From Symbiodinium natans (lineage: Eukaryota > Sar > Dinophyceae > Suessiales > Symbiodiniaceae): a stretch of 64,000 nt of DNA. How positions within the stretch are numbered: the first letter of the stretch is position 1; each line of letters starts with the position of its first letter. Under the pieces are notes generated by a model that saw only the letters and a list, made by a program, of their open reading frames with translations, was not told the DNA's origin and ran no database searches. This document shows, piece after piece, positions 10,555 to 20,219 of this stretch. The DNA lies in assembly GCA_905221605.1 (NCBI GenBank), contig CAJNDS010002232.1, forward strand, positions 126,246-190,245, in the 5' to 3' direction. The position numbers and the translations under genes are program-made.

Positions 10555-11872
10555 TTAGCGATTGTCCTGTAAGAAGCGAAGCATCTTTCCTGTGACCTTC
10601 CACATGTTTTGACGCCTATGCCAGTACTCAATTTGAGAACTTCTGCTCTTCCTGGTCATCGCATCGTTGCCTGGGACACGGGAAACAGTTTCAAAGGACT
10701 CCTCATGAATCCCCAAAACCTGTTGATGACTTGCGTGCCACTCTTCACTATCGTCTTGCCCTTGCCCGGTATGGCGATCGTGTAGTTCTTGGTGAAATGA
10801 GGTCGGACCAACACTGCCTGCGCACATAATACTGCATAAGAAAATGAGAAGAAGAAACACTTCATGCTTCCACCTGTTTGTTAACCTTCCGCCCTTGCCC
10901 TTGACGGTTTCTTTCTTTTCTTGCGTGCGGCGTTGCAGTGGATGATTCCTGGAGATTTCATGGCGTACGCGCGGGCACCATCCGAATGAAGCACCACGTT
11001 CATATTCTCGAGATACTTTTTGGCCACAGGAGCCCCAGTCACACTTCCTGATCGGACCTGGGCCTGGGGCTGATTGCTTTGTTTTCTTCGGGTTCAGGCG
11101 AAAGAGACGTAGGGACGAAGGATTTCCCCGTTGAATCATTCCACCCCACTGTTCCCACGTGGTGTTCTTGGCATCTTGGATGGACGGGTGGGTCCACAAA
11201 TTTTCCACATCCACCTCGTCGACTTCCACATCACGCCAGTCTCCATATGTGATGACCTTCTCTTTTGCCTTCACGTACCGGCTCCTAGCTAGCTCAAGGT
11301 TCTTGTAAACGGTCTCTACTTGCTTCTTTGACCCGTCGAGGATGAAATGGGCGGAGACTTCCTTGACGCCGGCTGCAGCACACAAGAGGATGGATGCCTG
11401 GACGTGAAGAGGGCTACGTGAGCTCCCTGCCCCCATATAGAAAATAGGGTGGAAATCGTGAGGCTGAAGATTCTTGCGGCACTTATTGTAGTGGTTGCGC
11501 CTGTGTGTCCAGTTCTTGTTGGCCGTGTTGTACTTCAATGGTCCTATTTTCCCCATGCCACACCTTGGACTCAAGCCTTGGACACAGCTTTCCTTTCCAC
11601 GCCGGCAAGATGTATTTCTTCTTGAGCATGTTGATGAGTCGAAGACGTCTGAGTGACATAACGCTTTGCATTGATATCCCCCACCTCTGGTTTTCCACTC
11701 GCACCGAAGGCTTTACGCACCCACGTCGCACATAGGGCACCTTGATGAACGGCTTGCTGGACGGCTTCCTTTGCGCGCGACGTTTTCCCGTTTTTGGCTC
11801 TGGCCAGCACAGCGCGGCTTTTTCATGGATTTCCGAACCTTCTTTGGCATCGGATTTCTGGAGCGAAAACAA
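10555..11872 (-). pseudogene. Merlin/ISXO2-like DDE transposase, frame-disrupted
   Basis: Minus-strand coding spread over several frames. An N-terminal Cys-type finger (PAWKGKLCPR..., CPRCG, then KCRKN) leads to LQPHDFHPIF and an alanine-rich helix, then VEVDEVDV with the presumed first catalytic Asp, then GPGPIRK. A frame change follows, then LHSDGARAYA with the presumed second Asp and IIHCNAARKK. Finally GTQVINRFWGF, in the third frame, matches the family's C-terminal IExxW-like position but has Asn there. Near 11572-11584 a 13-bp imperfect tandem duplication breaks the finger. A second frame change lies near 11035. A possible intron (GTTAAC...TATGCAG) lies near 10835-10890. Merlin elements cut and paste DNA. 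This copy looks inactive. No terminal inverted repeats were found. Confidence 0.6.
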
Positions 11873-12141
11873 AACTTGCGATGAAACCTATTTACACACA
11901 AACAGCTTGAGAGAGACACAGACGAACGTATTGGTGTTCATGAGGTTGCTGCTCCACGCTGCCTCACTGAAGCAAGAAACAAGTATACAGCAACTTTGTT
12001 CATAGAGCTGGCCGGGTCACCCTATCATGCACGATTGTTTGCACTTTGTTATAATTACTTTCGGGAATTGTAACATAATTGCTTGCGCGGTGCCCTCTAT
12101 GCTGTCATGATAGCCTCTACGCTCTCACTCAGTACGCCAGT

Positions 12142-12486
12142 CTAGTCCTCAGCAACGTCCATCTCATCACTATCATCAGGACCCGAAAACGCTGGGTTCT
12201 CTGGGTACTGGGGCCATGGTGCGGTAGGTGAGTATCTTGTAGGCTTGGCGGGATGTGCTCGGAGATCTTGCGCATGGACAAGATGGAGACACGGGCTGGG
12301 CTTCTCATCATCGGACACTAGGTCAATGAGTTCGTACTGACAAGGCAATGGACTTGATGTCGTGGGCTCGCTCTTCACGTCCAACAAGCTTTCTGACTTC
12401 ACATCCTTCTTTGGAGGAGTGTCCACAATTGTGGTTGGACCCAATGACAATGAACGGGGAAACGCTCGTGGCTCCCATCGAATGAG
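12142..12486 (-). CDS. 3' terminal exon with acidic tail, transposon-associated protein
   Basis: An open minus-strand segment of about 114 codons ending in a stop. It begins right after an excellent acceptor, a pyrimidine-rich tract ending TTCTTGTTTCAG. The peptide has a basic/proline start (LIRWEPRAFPRS), a middle with repeated DVKSE, and a strongly acidic end (DDSDEMDVAED). It is downstream of, and in the same orientation as, the P-loop-like pieces at 12864-14183, so it may be that gene's last exon. No domain is recognised. Confidence 0.4.
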   Translation of the reverse strand, partial: LIRWEPRAFPRSLSLGPTTIVDTPPKKDVKSESLLDVKSEPTTSSPLPCQYELIDLVSDDEKPSPCLHLVHAQDLRAHPAKPTRYSPTAPWPQYPENPAFSGPDDSDEMDVAED

Positions 12487-12489
12487 CTG

Positions 12490-12863
12490 AAACAAGAAGA
12501 AAATGGCCCCGTTTTGTTGAGACTATGTTGGCTTCGTGCAGGCTTCTATTTGGTGAGTTTTATTATAAAAAGAGGCAACACGTATCTATGTATAGGTATG
12601 GACATGTGTTTTATTAATATTTATTACTATCAGTATTATTATTATTGTGCTTCCCTCGTGATAACACAGTTTAAAAAGTGATCCTGCTTCACAATGGCTG
12701 GTACGACAAGTTGAAGACGACGGGCATCAGGAGCATCACCGAAAAGCCCTTCCCCACGAATTTCGTACGGCATCGCTCGCACGTGCATGCTGTTGTTGTC
12801 CATGACTGTGCATCCACGCTCGTGCCCGTGCAAGATGAGACTCATCAGGAGGACTGCTGCCCG
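12490..12863. other. Presumed intron/degenerate coding between pieces of the minus-strand gene
   Basis: AT-rich sequence with a TATTAT tract at 12600-12645 is followed by a minus-strand open stretch (12642-12845) that may be a decayed exon of the neighbouring gene. No separate gene is supported. Confidence 0.4.
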
Positions 12864-14183
12864 TCAATACTGCATGTACTTTGGGCCACTGGACTCACGT
12901 ACGAGAGGAGCTGGTTCATCCAAAGGAATTCGAGCGACCGAAACCTCTTGATCCGTAGCTGAGCGACAGAAAAAGTATGTTGACGTAATGATGAGAACGC
13001 AAGTTCGCTTGGGCCCGGCAAGGATCTCTGGGAGGCCTGTTCCCTTCATTCACACTGGCTCGAGCATGGCGAGTAATTCCTTGTGTCTCATGGTGTCGCC
13101 TGATGACCTGGAGAGGGGTTCCTGCTGTCATCTCCACGTTGTTTGAGATGTAGACGCGAAGCTGACCTTGAGGAAATTTCGCAGCGTCACATCTCTCCTT
13201 CGTAAGGACGGTGTTGCCAACATCACAGAAACCCTTGAGTTTTCGCATCGGTTGCTCAGGCAAAGTCCCGCCGTCAAACATGTCTGGGCCTTCCTACCCG
13301 CTTCACCCCTGCAAGAATCGAACTCTGAGAACTCGCGGTAGGCTGGCCTGTACTTGGACTTCAACCTCTCGACCCAGTACCTGGACGTGGCCATGGCGAT
13401 GACTCTTGCAACTGGCGTCTTGTCGACATTGGGGACACCGTGCATCCCGACAGCCTTGTCATTAAACAGGGGGAAGATCTTCTCTAAGATGTTCAGCATG
13501 ATAGGGTTCACATACGAGGGTGAGAGGGAAATCATGAACTGGCAAGGCGAGAACACCGTCACACATGAGGTTCCGAAGTGCTTCTTTGATGAGACGTTCT
13601 GGCTACTGAGAAGTGGGACTGTCTTCCTGGCCCAGCTGTTTTTCATATCCACCTAAGTTGAGCGTTGCAGTGATGGGTTCGAGGACCTTCCCTATCAATG
13701 AGAGCGAAGCCTGCATCAATGTCCTCAGAGAGGCTGTGAAAGAAAGCATTCTTTGACTCGGAAGCAACAGCCGAGGCTCCTGGCCGACCTGATAACCCCC
13801 CATTTTCTCAAACATGTAACGCAAGGCCTTCCGGAGATTTTTAGCGGACCCACCTCAACTCACACAAGGTTGGGTGCACCGAAGCAGAGCTCTCGCAAGT
13901 ATGACGCCTTCACTTGCTGCTCTGTGATGAAATGTTTCACCAAGAAGAACTTGTTGGGGTTCCGGGGAGGGACGACTGCAAGTTGTAGCTCAACATTGAT
14001 ATCTGGAAGCTTCTTGAAGCCGAATGGTTCTGGTAGTAGATGGAGAGTGTTTGCGCGGAAACAATGGCTTACTTTTTCTTTGAGCTCATGTTCAAAATCA
14101 ATTTCACCTACGACGTCGAAGGCGTGCTTGAGTTTCGAAGTCTTGGCTGTGAATGTCTCGATGGGGAGATGCGCTGGCGCCAC
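12864..14183 (-). pseudogene. P-loop-like protein gene of a dinoflagellate-type transposon, frame-disrupted
   Basis: Successive minus-strand open segments (14183-13860, 13652-13281, 13281-12864) carry coherent protein-like sequence in different frames. The central segment has GVPNVDKTPVARVIAM, which resembles a Walker A P-loop but has Asp where Gly normally precedes Lys. It is followed by RYWVERL, EFSEFDSCRGEAG, then after a frame change at about 13280 FDGGTLPEQPMRKLKGF, AKFPQGQLR and a final ITSTYFFCRSATDQEV segment. Similar multi-copy proteins occur in dinoflagellate gene sets, though I cannot run the comparison here. The frame changes could be introns, decay or sequencing error. Its place beside the Merlin-like transposase, on the same strand in an array-free island, suggests one composite element. 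Confidence 0.45.
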
Positions 14184-14475
14184 AAGCCCAGCGGGTTCAT
14201 CGACTTGAGAGCCACGGGCTGGGACGAAAGCTCTAGTAGGTCCAGGACTGGGGACACGGAGCTAGCAGGAAGAGACAGGCGCCGAGAGATCAAAGCGCCG
14301 ACCCAATTCATGTGGCAAAGTCAAAGGTTAAAGCGAAGCGGTGCTTCAAGTGAGCCACCATAACACAAAGTTACAGGAAGTTACACAAGTGTACCTACCG
14401 TGTATAGACAGACACGGCCAAAAGCTCGGAGGTCAGACCTACAAGTATTCGTCTGTTCTTGACAAAACGCCTCCT
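14184..14475. other. Upstream flank of the minus-strand gene pair
   Basis: Both strands are open for about 60-100 codons, but neither frame has recognisable motifs. The minus-strand frame at 14108-14311 could be a 5' exon of the P-loop-like gene. There is no telomere-like repeat until 14476. Confidence 0.35.
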
Positions 14476-14684
14476 GTTTAGGGTTTCGGGTTTAGGGTTG
14501 AGGGTTTAGGGTTTAGGGTTTCAGGTTTAGGGTTTAGGCTTTAGGGTTTAGGCTTTAGGGTCTAGGGTTTAGGGTTAAGGTTTAGGGTTTAGGCTTTAGG
14601 GTTTAGGGTTTAGGGTCTAGGGTTTAGGGTTTAGGGTTGAGGCTTTAGGGTTTAGGGTTTCGGGTTTAGTTTAGGGTTTAGGGT
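14476..14684 (+). repeat. Degenerate TTTAGGG array
   Basis: About 29 units with many CTTTAGGG, TCTAGGG and TTGAGGG variants. It closes the array-free island that holds the transposase genes. Confidence 0.85.
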
Positions 14685-15465
14685 GCGCCTGGCAGTGTGG
14701 AGGCAACTTCCCCAAAAAGCATGTGCTGTGCGTCGCCTCCAAACTTCTCACAAAAACAGCTGCCACACATCCACAGGAATAAACCGCGGATTCCCGTGCA
14801 GATGCTGAGAGGTTGGGGAGGGTTCCGTGGAGGGGAGGTTCGGGAGGGGTCATTGCCAAAGACTCCGCGGGGCGTCTAGGACGAGCAGATTTAGGCCTGC
14901 AGCTACCCGCCAAAGCACGCCGCCCCGCGAGCATAAAAACGAGCCCACGCCGAGGACCCGAAAAATGCTCCAAAAAACCGTTTTGGGCAACCGCCCTGGG
15001 CCCCAAATTCGCCCGGGGACGCCGCGAAAATGTCAGGATTTTTTGACCAGCCCCCCCCCCCCTCCCCACACCCCCCCATGGCTCCGCCCCAGCCCTGACG
15101 GGGTATTAAACGAAAGCTCTCCAGGGGGAGCTTTCGTGACAATGTTTGGCTTCGGCTTCTTGAGAGATCGCAGAACTAAGGAGTTCGTAGCATCCAGAGC
15201 ATCTTGCAAGGATATGTCTGCCCCGTTTCGGATCATCTCCCAAGGAGTGAGCGCAACGAGAAGAGGGACGATAACCAACTGTTGAGACAAAAAGCTGCAG
15301 TGGAAGCACAATATCATACTGTTGAGTCGCAGAGGTTCTTTGCAGAGACGCCCCTGAGACTAACACTCCGACATCCAAATCCAGCACTCATATATTCAAA
15401 TCCACCGTTCCTAGACAATGTGATATAAATGAAGCCTAACACAGTCAGAATTTCAAGAGTTTTAG
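14685..15465. other. GC-rich unique segment
   Basis: Non-repetitive GC-rich sequence that is open on both strands, with a C run at 15051-15074. The 15117-15135 area holds GAAAGCTC...GAGCTTTC, a small inverted repeat around CTCCAGGGGGAG. Several overlapping frames are open because of composition, and no product is recognised. Confidence 0.4.
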
Positions 15466-15990
15466 GGAAAACTCGAGCCGGCTCGAACTTTCCGAAAACT
15501 CTCGGGGCGGCACCAGGTCACCAAAACTCGAGCAGGCTCGAACTTTCAAAAACAACTAAATTGTGTCATCATGAGGCTTGGGTGCTCCACAACAATGGTT
15601 TCATCTCAAAATTCGAGCCGGCTCGAATTTTCCGAAAATTCTTGAAGCACCAGGTCGCGAAAACTCGAGCAGGCTCGAATTTTCCAAAAAGCAACCTAAA
15701 TTTTGTCATCTATGAGGCCTTGGGTCACACAGCCATGGTTTCAGCATTTCTTTTTGAAAGTTCGAGTCGGCCCGAATCTTCCTAAAATTCTTGAAGCTCC
15801 AGGTCCCGGAAACTCGAGCAGGCTCGAATTTTTCAAAAACAACACCTAAATTTCAGGATCTACTGGGCTGCTATGTTCATAAATCCTGAAAGATATTTGT
15901 ATTTCTTAAATTCGAGCCTGCTCGAGTTTTTCGGCGACCTGCTGTGTCAATTTGTTTTAGAAAATTCGAGCCGGATCGAGTGTTTTAGAA
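15466..15990. repeat. Palindrome-rich tandem repeat, ~140-150 bp unit
   Basis: Three direct units start near 15470, 15609 and 15762. Each carries two imperfect or perfect palindromes about 50 bp apart, of the form TTCGAGCCGGCTCGAA and CTCGAGCAGGCTCGAA, separated by CACCAGGTC and followed by TTTTCCAAAA-like sequence and a unique filler with ATGAGGC and CATGGTTTCA. A final copy at 15903-15945 is in inverted orientation. The plus-strand ORF across it encodes only the repeat (KTRAGSNFPK recurring) and is not called as a gene. Confidence 0.75.
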
Positions 15991-16195
15991 TACAAGTTTT
16001 TTGGGGTGATTTTATACCTTGTTGATTGAAACGACCTTCATGACTTGAAATCATATAGTTTTTTTTTATCGGCACTGTTGGTGTTTTTATCCCTAGCTCA
16101 TAGCCCCCTCTCCTCCCGCTCCTCCCAAGATCCATCTGTTTCCAAGCAGACACGTGGATCATGATGGGGGGGGGAGCTATATGGCCATATTACAT

Positions 16196-16226
<31 letters not shown>

Positions 16227-16238
16227 GTATATTTCTTA

Positions 16239-16277
<39 letters not shown>

Positions 16278-16372
16278 CATATGTATACTTAAAGAACATA
16301 GTTTTAATCGCGGGGGGTGCCCGTACAAACCCCAAACCAAAACCCATCATGTGCATCCTAAACACTGAAGCC
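15991..16372. other. AT-rich segment with TA microsatellite
   Basis: Unique AT-rich sequence leads into two (TA)n tracts (16195-16220 and 16243-16275). No gene is supported. Confidence 0.65.
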
Positions 16373-16498
16373 CAAACCCTAAACCCTGAACCCTAAACCT
16401 AAACCCTAAACGCTAACCCTAAACCCGAACCCTAAACCCTAACCCTAAACCCCCTAAACCCTAAACCCCCCTAAACCCTAAACCCTAAACCCTAAACA
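16373..16498 (-). repeat. CCCTAAA array with 8-10 base variants
   Basis: About 17 units including CCCCTAAA and CCCCCCTAAA variants. Confidence 0.83.
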
Positions 16499-16984
16499 TC
16501 TAACCTAATTACCCAGACCATGCAACCAAAAGCAAGGCAGCTAGACTCGGTCATGCTTCAGGTCACCGGACGTTCTCTCTGCTGCAGGTCCACCCTGTAA
16601 CTCTCAGCTTGTGTTGCTCGTCCGACACGGGTTCTGCTGCTGAAAAAAACTTACAACCTGAGCCCTACCGTTAATACCCCAAACCGAAAACCCCAAACGC
16701 TAAACCTGGTAGTTATAAAGCCTGATACGCCCCAAGACCCATGCCCCAAGCCCCAGGGCCCCCCATGGGCCCCCGGCCCCCTGGACTTTTGGGCCCCTGC
16801 CCCGGCCCCCTCCCTGCGCCCTGGGCCGCGTTGGTTTCTGCATGCAGACCCTTCCTCTGTGGCCCCTCTGCCGGGCCCCTGGGCTGCCCAGACTGACCCT
16901 GGCCTGGGCCCGTGGTCCTTCTCCCTCTGTGGAGGCTTGTTTTTTGTGAAAAGCCGTGACGGAATGAAGAAGTTTTATGTAAAG

Positions 16985-17215
16985 AAAGCAGTTGGCTTGA
17001 GTTTAGGCCTAAACCCTAAAAGGAATAGGTTTGGGTGGATTTGCCGCCTTGGACGGCGTGGGGTGGGAGAAAAGTGTTAGATGGCCTTCCACAATCGGGC
17101 CAAAGCTGCTCTTCGCACCTCACGACGCTTTCGAGCTTGTTCCAAAACCTAACCTTCACAGCATCTACGCCCTATCACAGCAAACCCTAAACCCTAAACC
17201 CTAAACCCTAAACCC
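16985..17215. repeat. Duplicated module (sister at 58900-59240)
   Basis: Shares TTGAGTTTAGGCCTAAACCC, GCCGCCTTGGACGGCGTGG, CAATCGGGCCAA, CCTAACCTTCACAGCA and TCACAGCAAACCCT with 58900-59240, in the same order, and both copies then enter a CCCTAAA array. This copy lacks about 130 bp that the sister contains between the AAACCCT and the GCCGCC blocks. Confidence 0.75.
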
Positions 17216-17762
17216 TAAACCCTAGGGTTCCAGGGTTCCCCTAAACCCTAAACCTCTAGGCTTCGGGTGCCAATGGTCACACTTACCCCCAGATCGCATG
17301 AAGCCTGCAAGGCCCTGCATCAGAAACCTTTAGGGTTTAGGGTTTAGGGTTTAGGATTTAGGATTTAGGGTTTAGGGTTTAGGGTTTAGGGTTTAGGGTT
17401 AGGGTTCAGGGTGTAGAGTTCAGGGTGTAGGGCTCAATCATCATCATCAAAACCCTCAACCTAAACAGCATAATTACACCCCAAACCCAAAAAACCCTAA
17501 ACAGCATAGACCCTAAACCTGAGGCCTATCAACCCTAACAAACATCAGAAGCACAAAGCACTAAACCCCGAGTTTCACAGTCCAAGCCTTATGCTTTTAG
17601 GGTTTAGAGGGCTCGAAGGGTGAAAAGGGATTAAAAGGGCCTTTAGGGTTTAGGATTGAGGGTTTAGGGTTTAGGTTAAAGGGTTTTTGAGGGTTTAAAG
17701 GGCTTGAAGGGTGTTAAGGGTTCACGGTTCGGGTTCTCTTCACTTCCTCTTGGACTCTGCGC

Positions 17763-17807
17763 CTCATTGTAGCTTCGTTGTGTGCCCATGCCGATGGCAA
17801 GCGGGGC
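17763..17807 (-). CDS. Candidate micro-exon, GT-core peptide family
   Basis: Forty-five minus-strand nucleotides between CCGAG|GCC and GAG|GCG. The phase-0 peptide is APLAIGMGTQRSYNE. It differs from the island at 19451 by one inserted Gly, and from that at 9703 at three or four positions. The similarity extends to synonymous bases, so the islands are related by duplication. The flanks are different arrays. Confidence 0.4.
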
Positions 17808-18782
17808 CTCGGCTCAAAACACGAAGACATACCCAAAACAACAACAACCGAAGACAAACCCTAAACCCTAAACCCTAAACCCTAAACCCTAAACCCTGAA
17901 CCCTAAACCCTAAACCCTAAACCCTGAGCCTTAACACATGGCTTACTGCCGAAGTGTCAAAGCTCTGAACTATGGGGTTGAACCGACTGGCCAACACCAG
18001 TTCAGGGTTTTGGGGGCTCGAGCTTGGCTTTTCGGGGCTCTTTCGGTTTTAGGCCTAAGCCCTAAACCCTAAGCCCTAAGCCCTAAGCCCGAAGCCCTAA
18101 GCCCTAAACCCTAAACCCTGGGTTTCGGGGTTGAGAGGGCTTCAGGGCTTCAAGGGTTTCTAAAGGCCGGGCCGAGTGCTTTTGGGCATCTAGAATTTTC
18201 TGAGCTTGAGGACTCCAAGACCTGCCGGGATTGCAGGGTTTAGGGTTTAGGGTTTAGGGTTTAGGGTTTAGGGTCTAGGGTTCAGGGTTCAGGGTTTTCG
18301 GGTCCAGGGCTCAGGCTCCGTCATCGTGCTCCCGATGGTGGCTACAGAGAGCCCGGTTCCGAATCTTCAACAATTCTCCGGCTACCCAGAGGCTCCAATA
18401 CCCCTTGAAATAAGGGAAATTCCTTATAAACCATGTAAGGAACCTTTGTACATTTTAAGGAACATTCCTTAATCAAGGGGTATAGGAGTCTCTGGGTACC
18501 TATCAAGGAGGTAAGCGTTTCTGCGGAAGACCTACTTGGTGGCTTTACGAAAAAAAGAGAGAGTCCTAATAGATAACCCCCCCGCCCAAAAAAATAGTAG
18601 GATTCCCTCATAAGCAGCACAATAAGGTACCCCTAGTTTCGCAAGCCGCCACTTAAAGTGGACCCCAAACCCTAAACCCTAAACCTTCTGGCACAGATAC
18701 TTCTGTTGGGTTACTATAAGGCCATGCATACGCCGTTCTTTAGTTGTCTAAGCCCTGGAGCCATCCACCCCACATAAAACCC

Positions 18783-18874
18783 TTAGGGTTTAGGGTTTAG
18801 GGTTTAGGGTTTAGGGTTTAGGGTTTAGGGTTTAGGGTTTAGGGTTAGGGTTTAGGGTTTAGGGTTTAGGGTTT
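18783..18874 (+). repeat. TTTAGGG array, near perfect
   Basis: About 13 units with one TTAGGG. Confidence 0.87.
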
Positions 18875-20049
18875 GAATCCTAAACCATCAACCCTCAAGT
18901 AGGTCAACGGTGTTCATTCTGTGGCATTGTTTTTCTGTACTTGTGGTTGTGAGGAGGGAAGGCAAAAGAGCTGAGGCAAGTTTCACTTGTTGTCGTCCCA
19001 TATCTGTTCGCTGGAGAGTAAATCTAGACCCAACAGTAACATAGGAATGACAAGGGTGCCGGCTTTGGTTGAAAAGGGGATTTCTGCATCAATGAACACT
19101 CGTTTTGCACCAACACCCCCTGGTTCGTAGTAGAGAATGAGGGAATTAGATCTTTTAGGTATCGGGTTTAGGGTTTAGGGGTAAACACCACACTTCTTCG
19201 TAGGGAATGAGGGAAGAGGACCATTCAAAAGCGCCAAACACCCCCAACACCCAAATTTTTTATGCCCTCCATCCCTAACCCTTACACCCTACGCCTTGCG
19301 ATAGTCCCCCCCTTATACTACCGGTCCTTACTAGGGATTCTAGTAGGGGGGATACGATAATCCCTGTGGCTGTTACGTTAAGAGGGAACGGCCCAACCTA
19401 CACCCGAACAAAAACTCATCAAGTTGCTTAAACCCCACTGAGGTCGAAGCCTCGTTATAGCCACTGCGCTGCGTACCCATGCCGATGGCTAAGGGGGCCT
19501 GCCCAAGAATTGCACAGAAGAATTAGGGTTTAGGGCTTAGGGCTTTAGGGAGTTTAGGGAGTGTAGGGAGTTTAGGAAGTTTAAGGAGTTTAGGGATTTG
19601 CGTTTAGGGAGTTTAGGGTTTAGGGTGGGCGTCTTCGACCACGTACAAGCCGAAAAGAATCCTAGCCTCAGTCTCAACAATGGTTTAGGGTGTAGAGTTT
19701 AGGATTTAGGGTTCAGGGTTTAGGGTTTAGTTTAGGGTTCAGGGCTTAGGATTTAGGGTTCAGGGTTTAGGGTTTAGGATTTAGGGTTCAGGGTTTAGGG
19801 TTTAGTTTAGGGTCCCCGCCCTCAAGCCTCATGACCGCCTTCGGGGCAACAACTCAAGCGCTTGCTTGTCAACAGGTTCTATCACACCACTTGCTTGCGG
19901 TTTAGGGGGTTTAGGGTTTAGGGTTTAGGGCTCAGGGTTTAGGATTTAGGGTTTAGGGTTAGGGTTTAGGGTTTAGGGTTTTACGGACATCATATGGGGA
20001 GCCTCTACCTTGTGGGCCTTTGTTGGGTGCCCTAACAATAAGGTACCGT
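18875..20049. other. Unique sequence and higher-order TTTAGGG repeats
   Basis: The stretch 18880-19160 is unique with no recognised gene. At 19523-19630 a GGGAGTTTA pattern dominates. At 19680-19815 a higher-order repeat of about 35-50 bp (GGATTTAGGGTTCAGGG plus TTTAGGGTTTAG) recurs three times. A G-strand array follows at 19900-19985. Sequence at 19300-19395 has inverted CCCCCTTATACTA / TAGTAGGGGGG-like arms, possibly a worn MITE. Confidence 0.5.
19451..19498 (-). CDS. Candidate micro-exon, GT-core peptide family
   Basis: Forty-eight minus-strand nucleotides after TTCTTGGGCAG|GCC and before GAG|GCT. The phase-0 peptide is APLAIGMGTQRSGYNE. Of the set this has the clearest acceptor-like tract. 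The neighbouring member is 17763-17807. Confidence 0.42.
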
Positions 20050-20219
20050 AACCCTAACCCTAAACCCCTAACCCTAGACCCTAGACCCTAGACCCTAAAC
20101 CCCTAAACCCCTAAACCCCTAAACCCCTAAACCCCCAAACCCCTAAACCCCTAAACCCCTAAACCCCGAAACCCCTAAGCCCCTAAACCCCTAAACCCCT
20201 AAACCCTAAACCACCAAAC
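20050..20219 (-). repeat. Array of the 8-mer CCCCTAAA
   Basis: About 20 units, nearly all the eight-base CCCCTAAA. It is the complementary-strand counterpart of the 8-mer array at 8336-8486. Confidence 0.85.

Larger units (their letters stand above)
16499..18782. other. Array mosaic with candidate exon and element fragments
   Basis: C-strand arrays lie at 17182-17226, 17856-17928 and 18055-18120, and G-strand arrays at 17329-17432, 17600-17700 and 18236-18310. The 16740-16810 area is C/G-rich low complexity (GGGCCCC repeats). A family D element lies at 18592-18643, preceded at 18405-18500 by an inverted pair around GGTATAGGAGTCTCTGGGTACC. No intact gene is supported. Confidence 0.55.

Noticed and set aside
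15429-15785. 118-codon plus-strand ORF
   Set aside because: It encodes the palindromic tandem repeat (recurring TRAGSNFPK), so repeat origin explains it.
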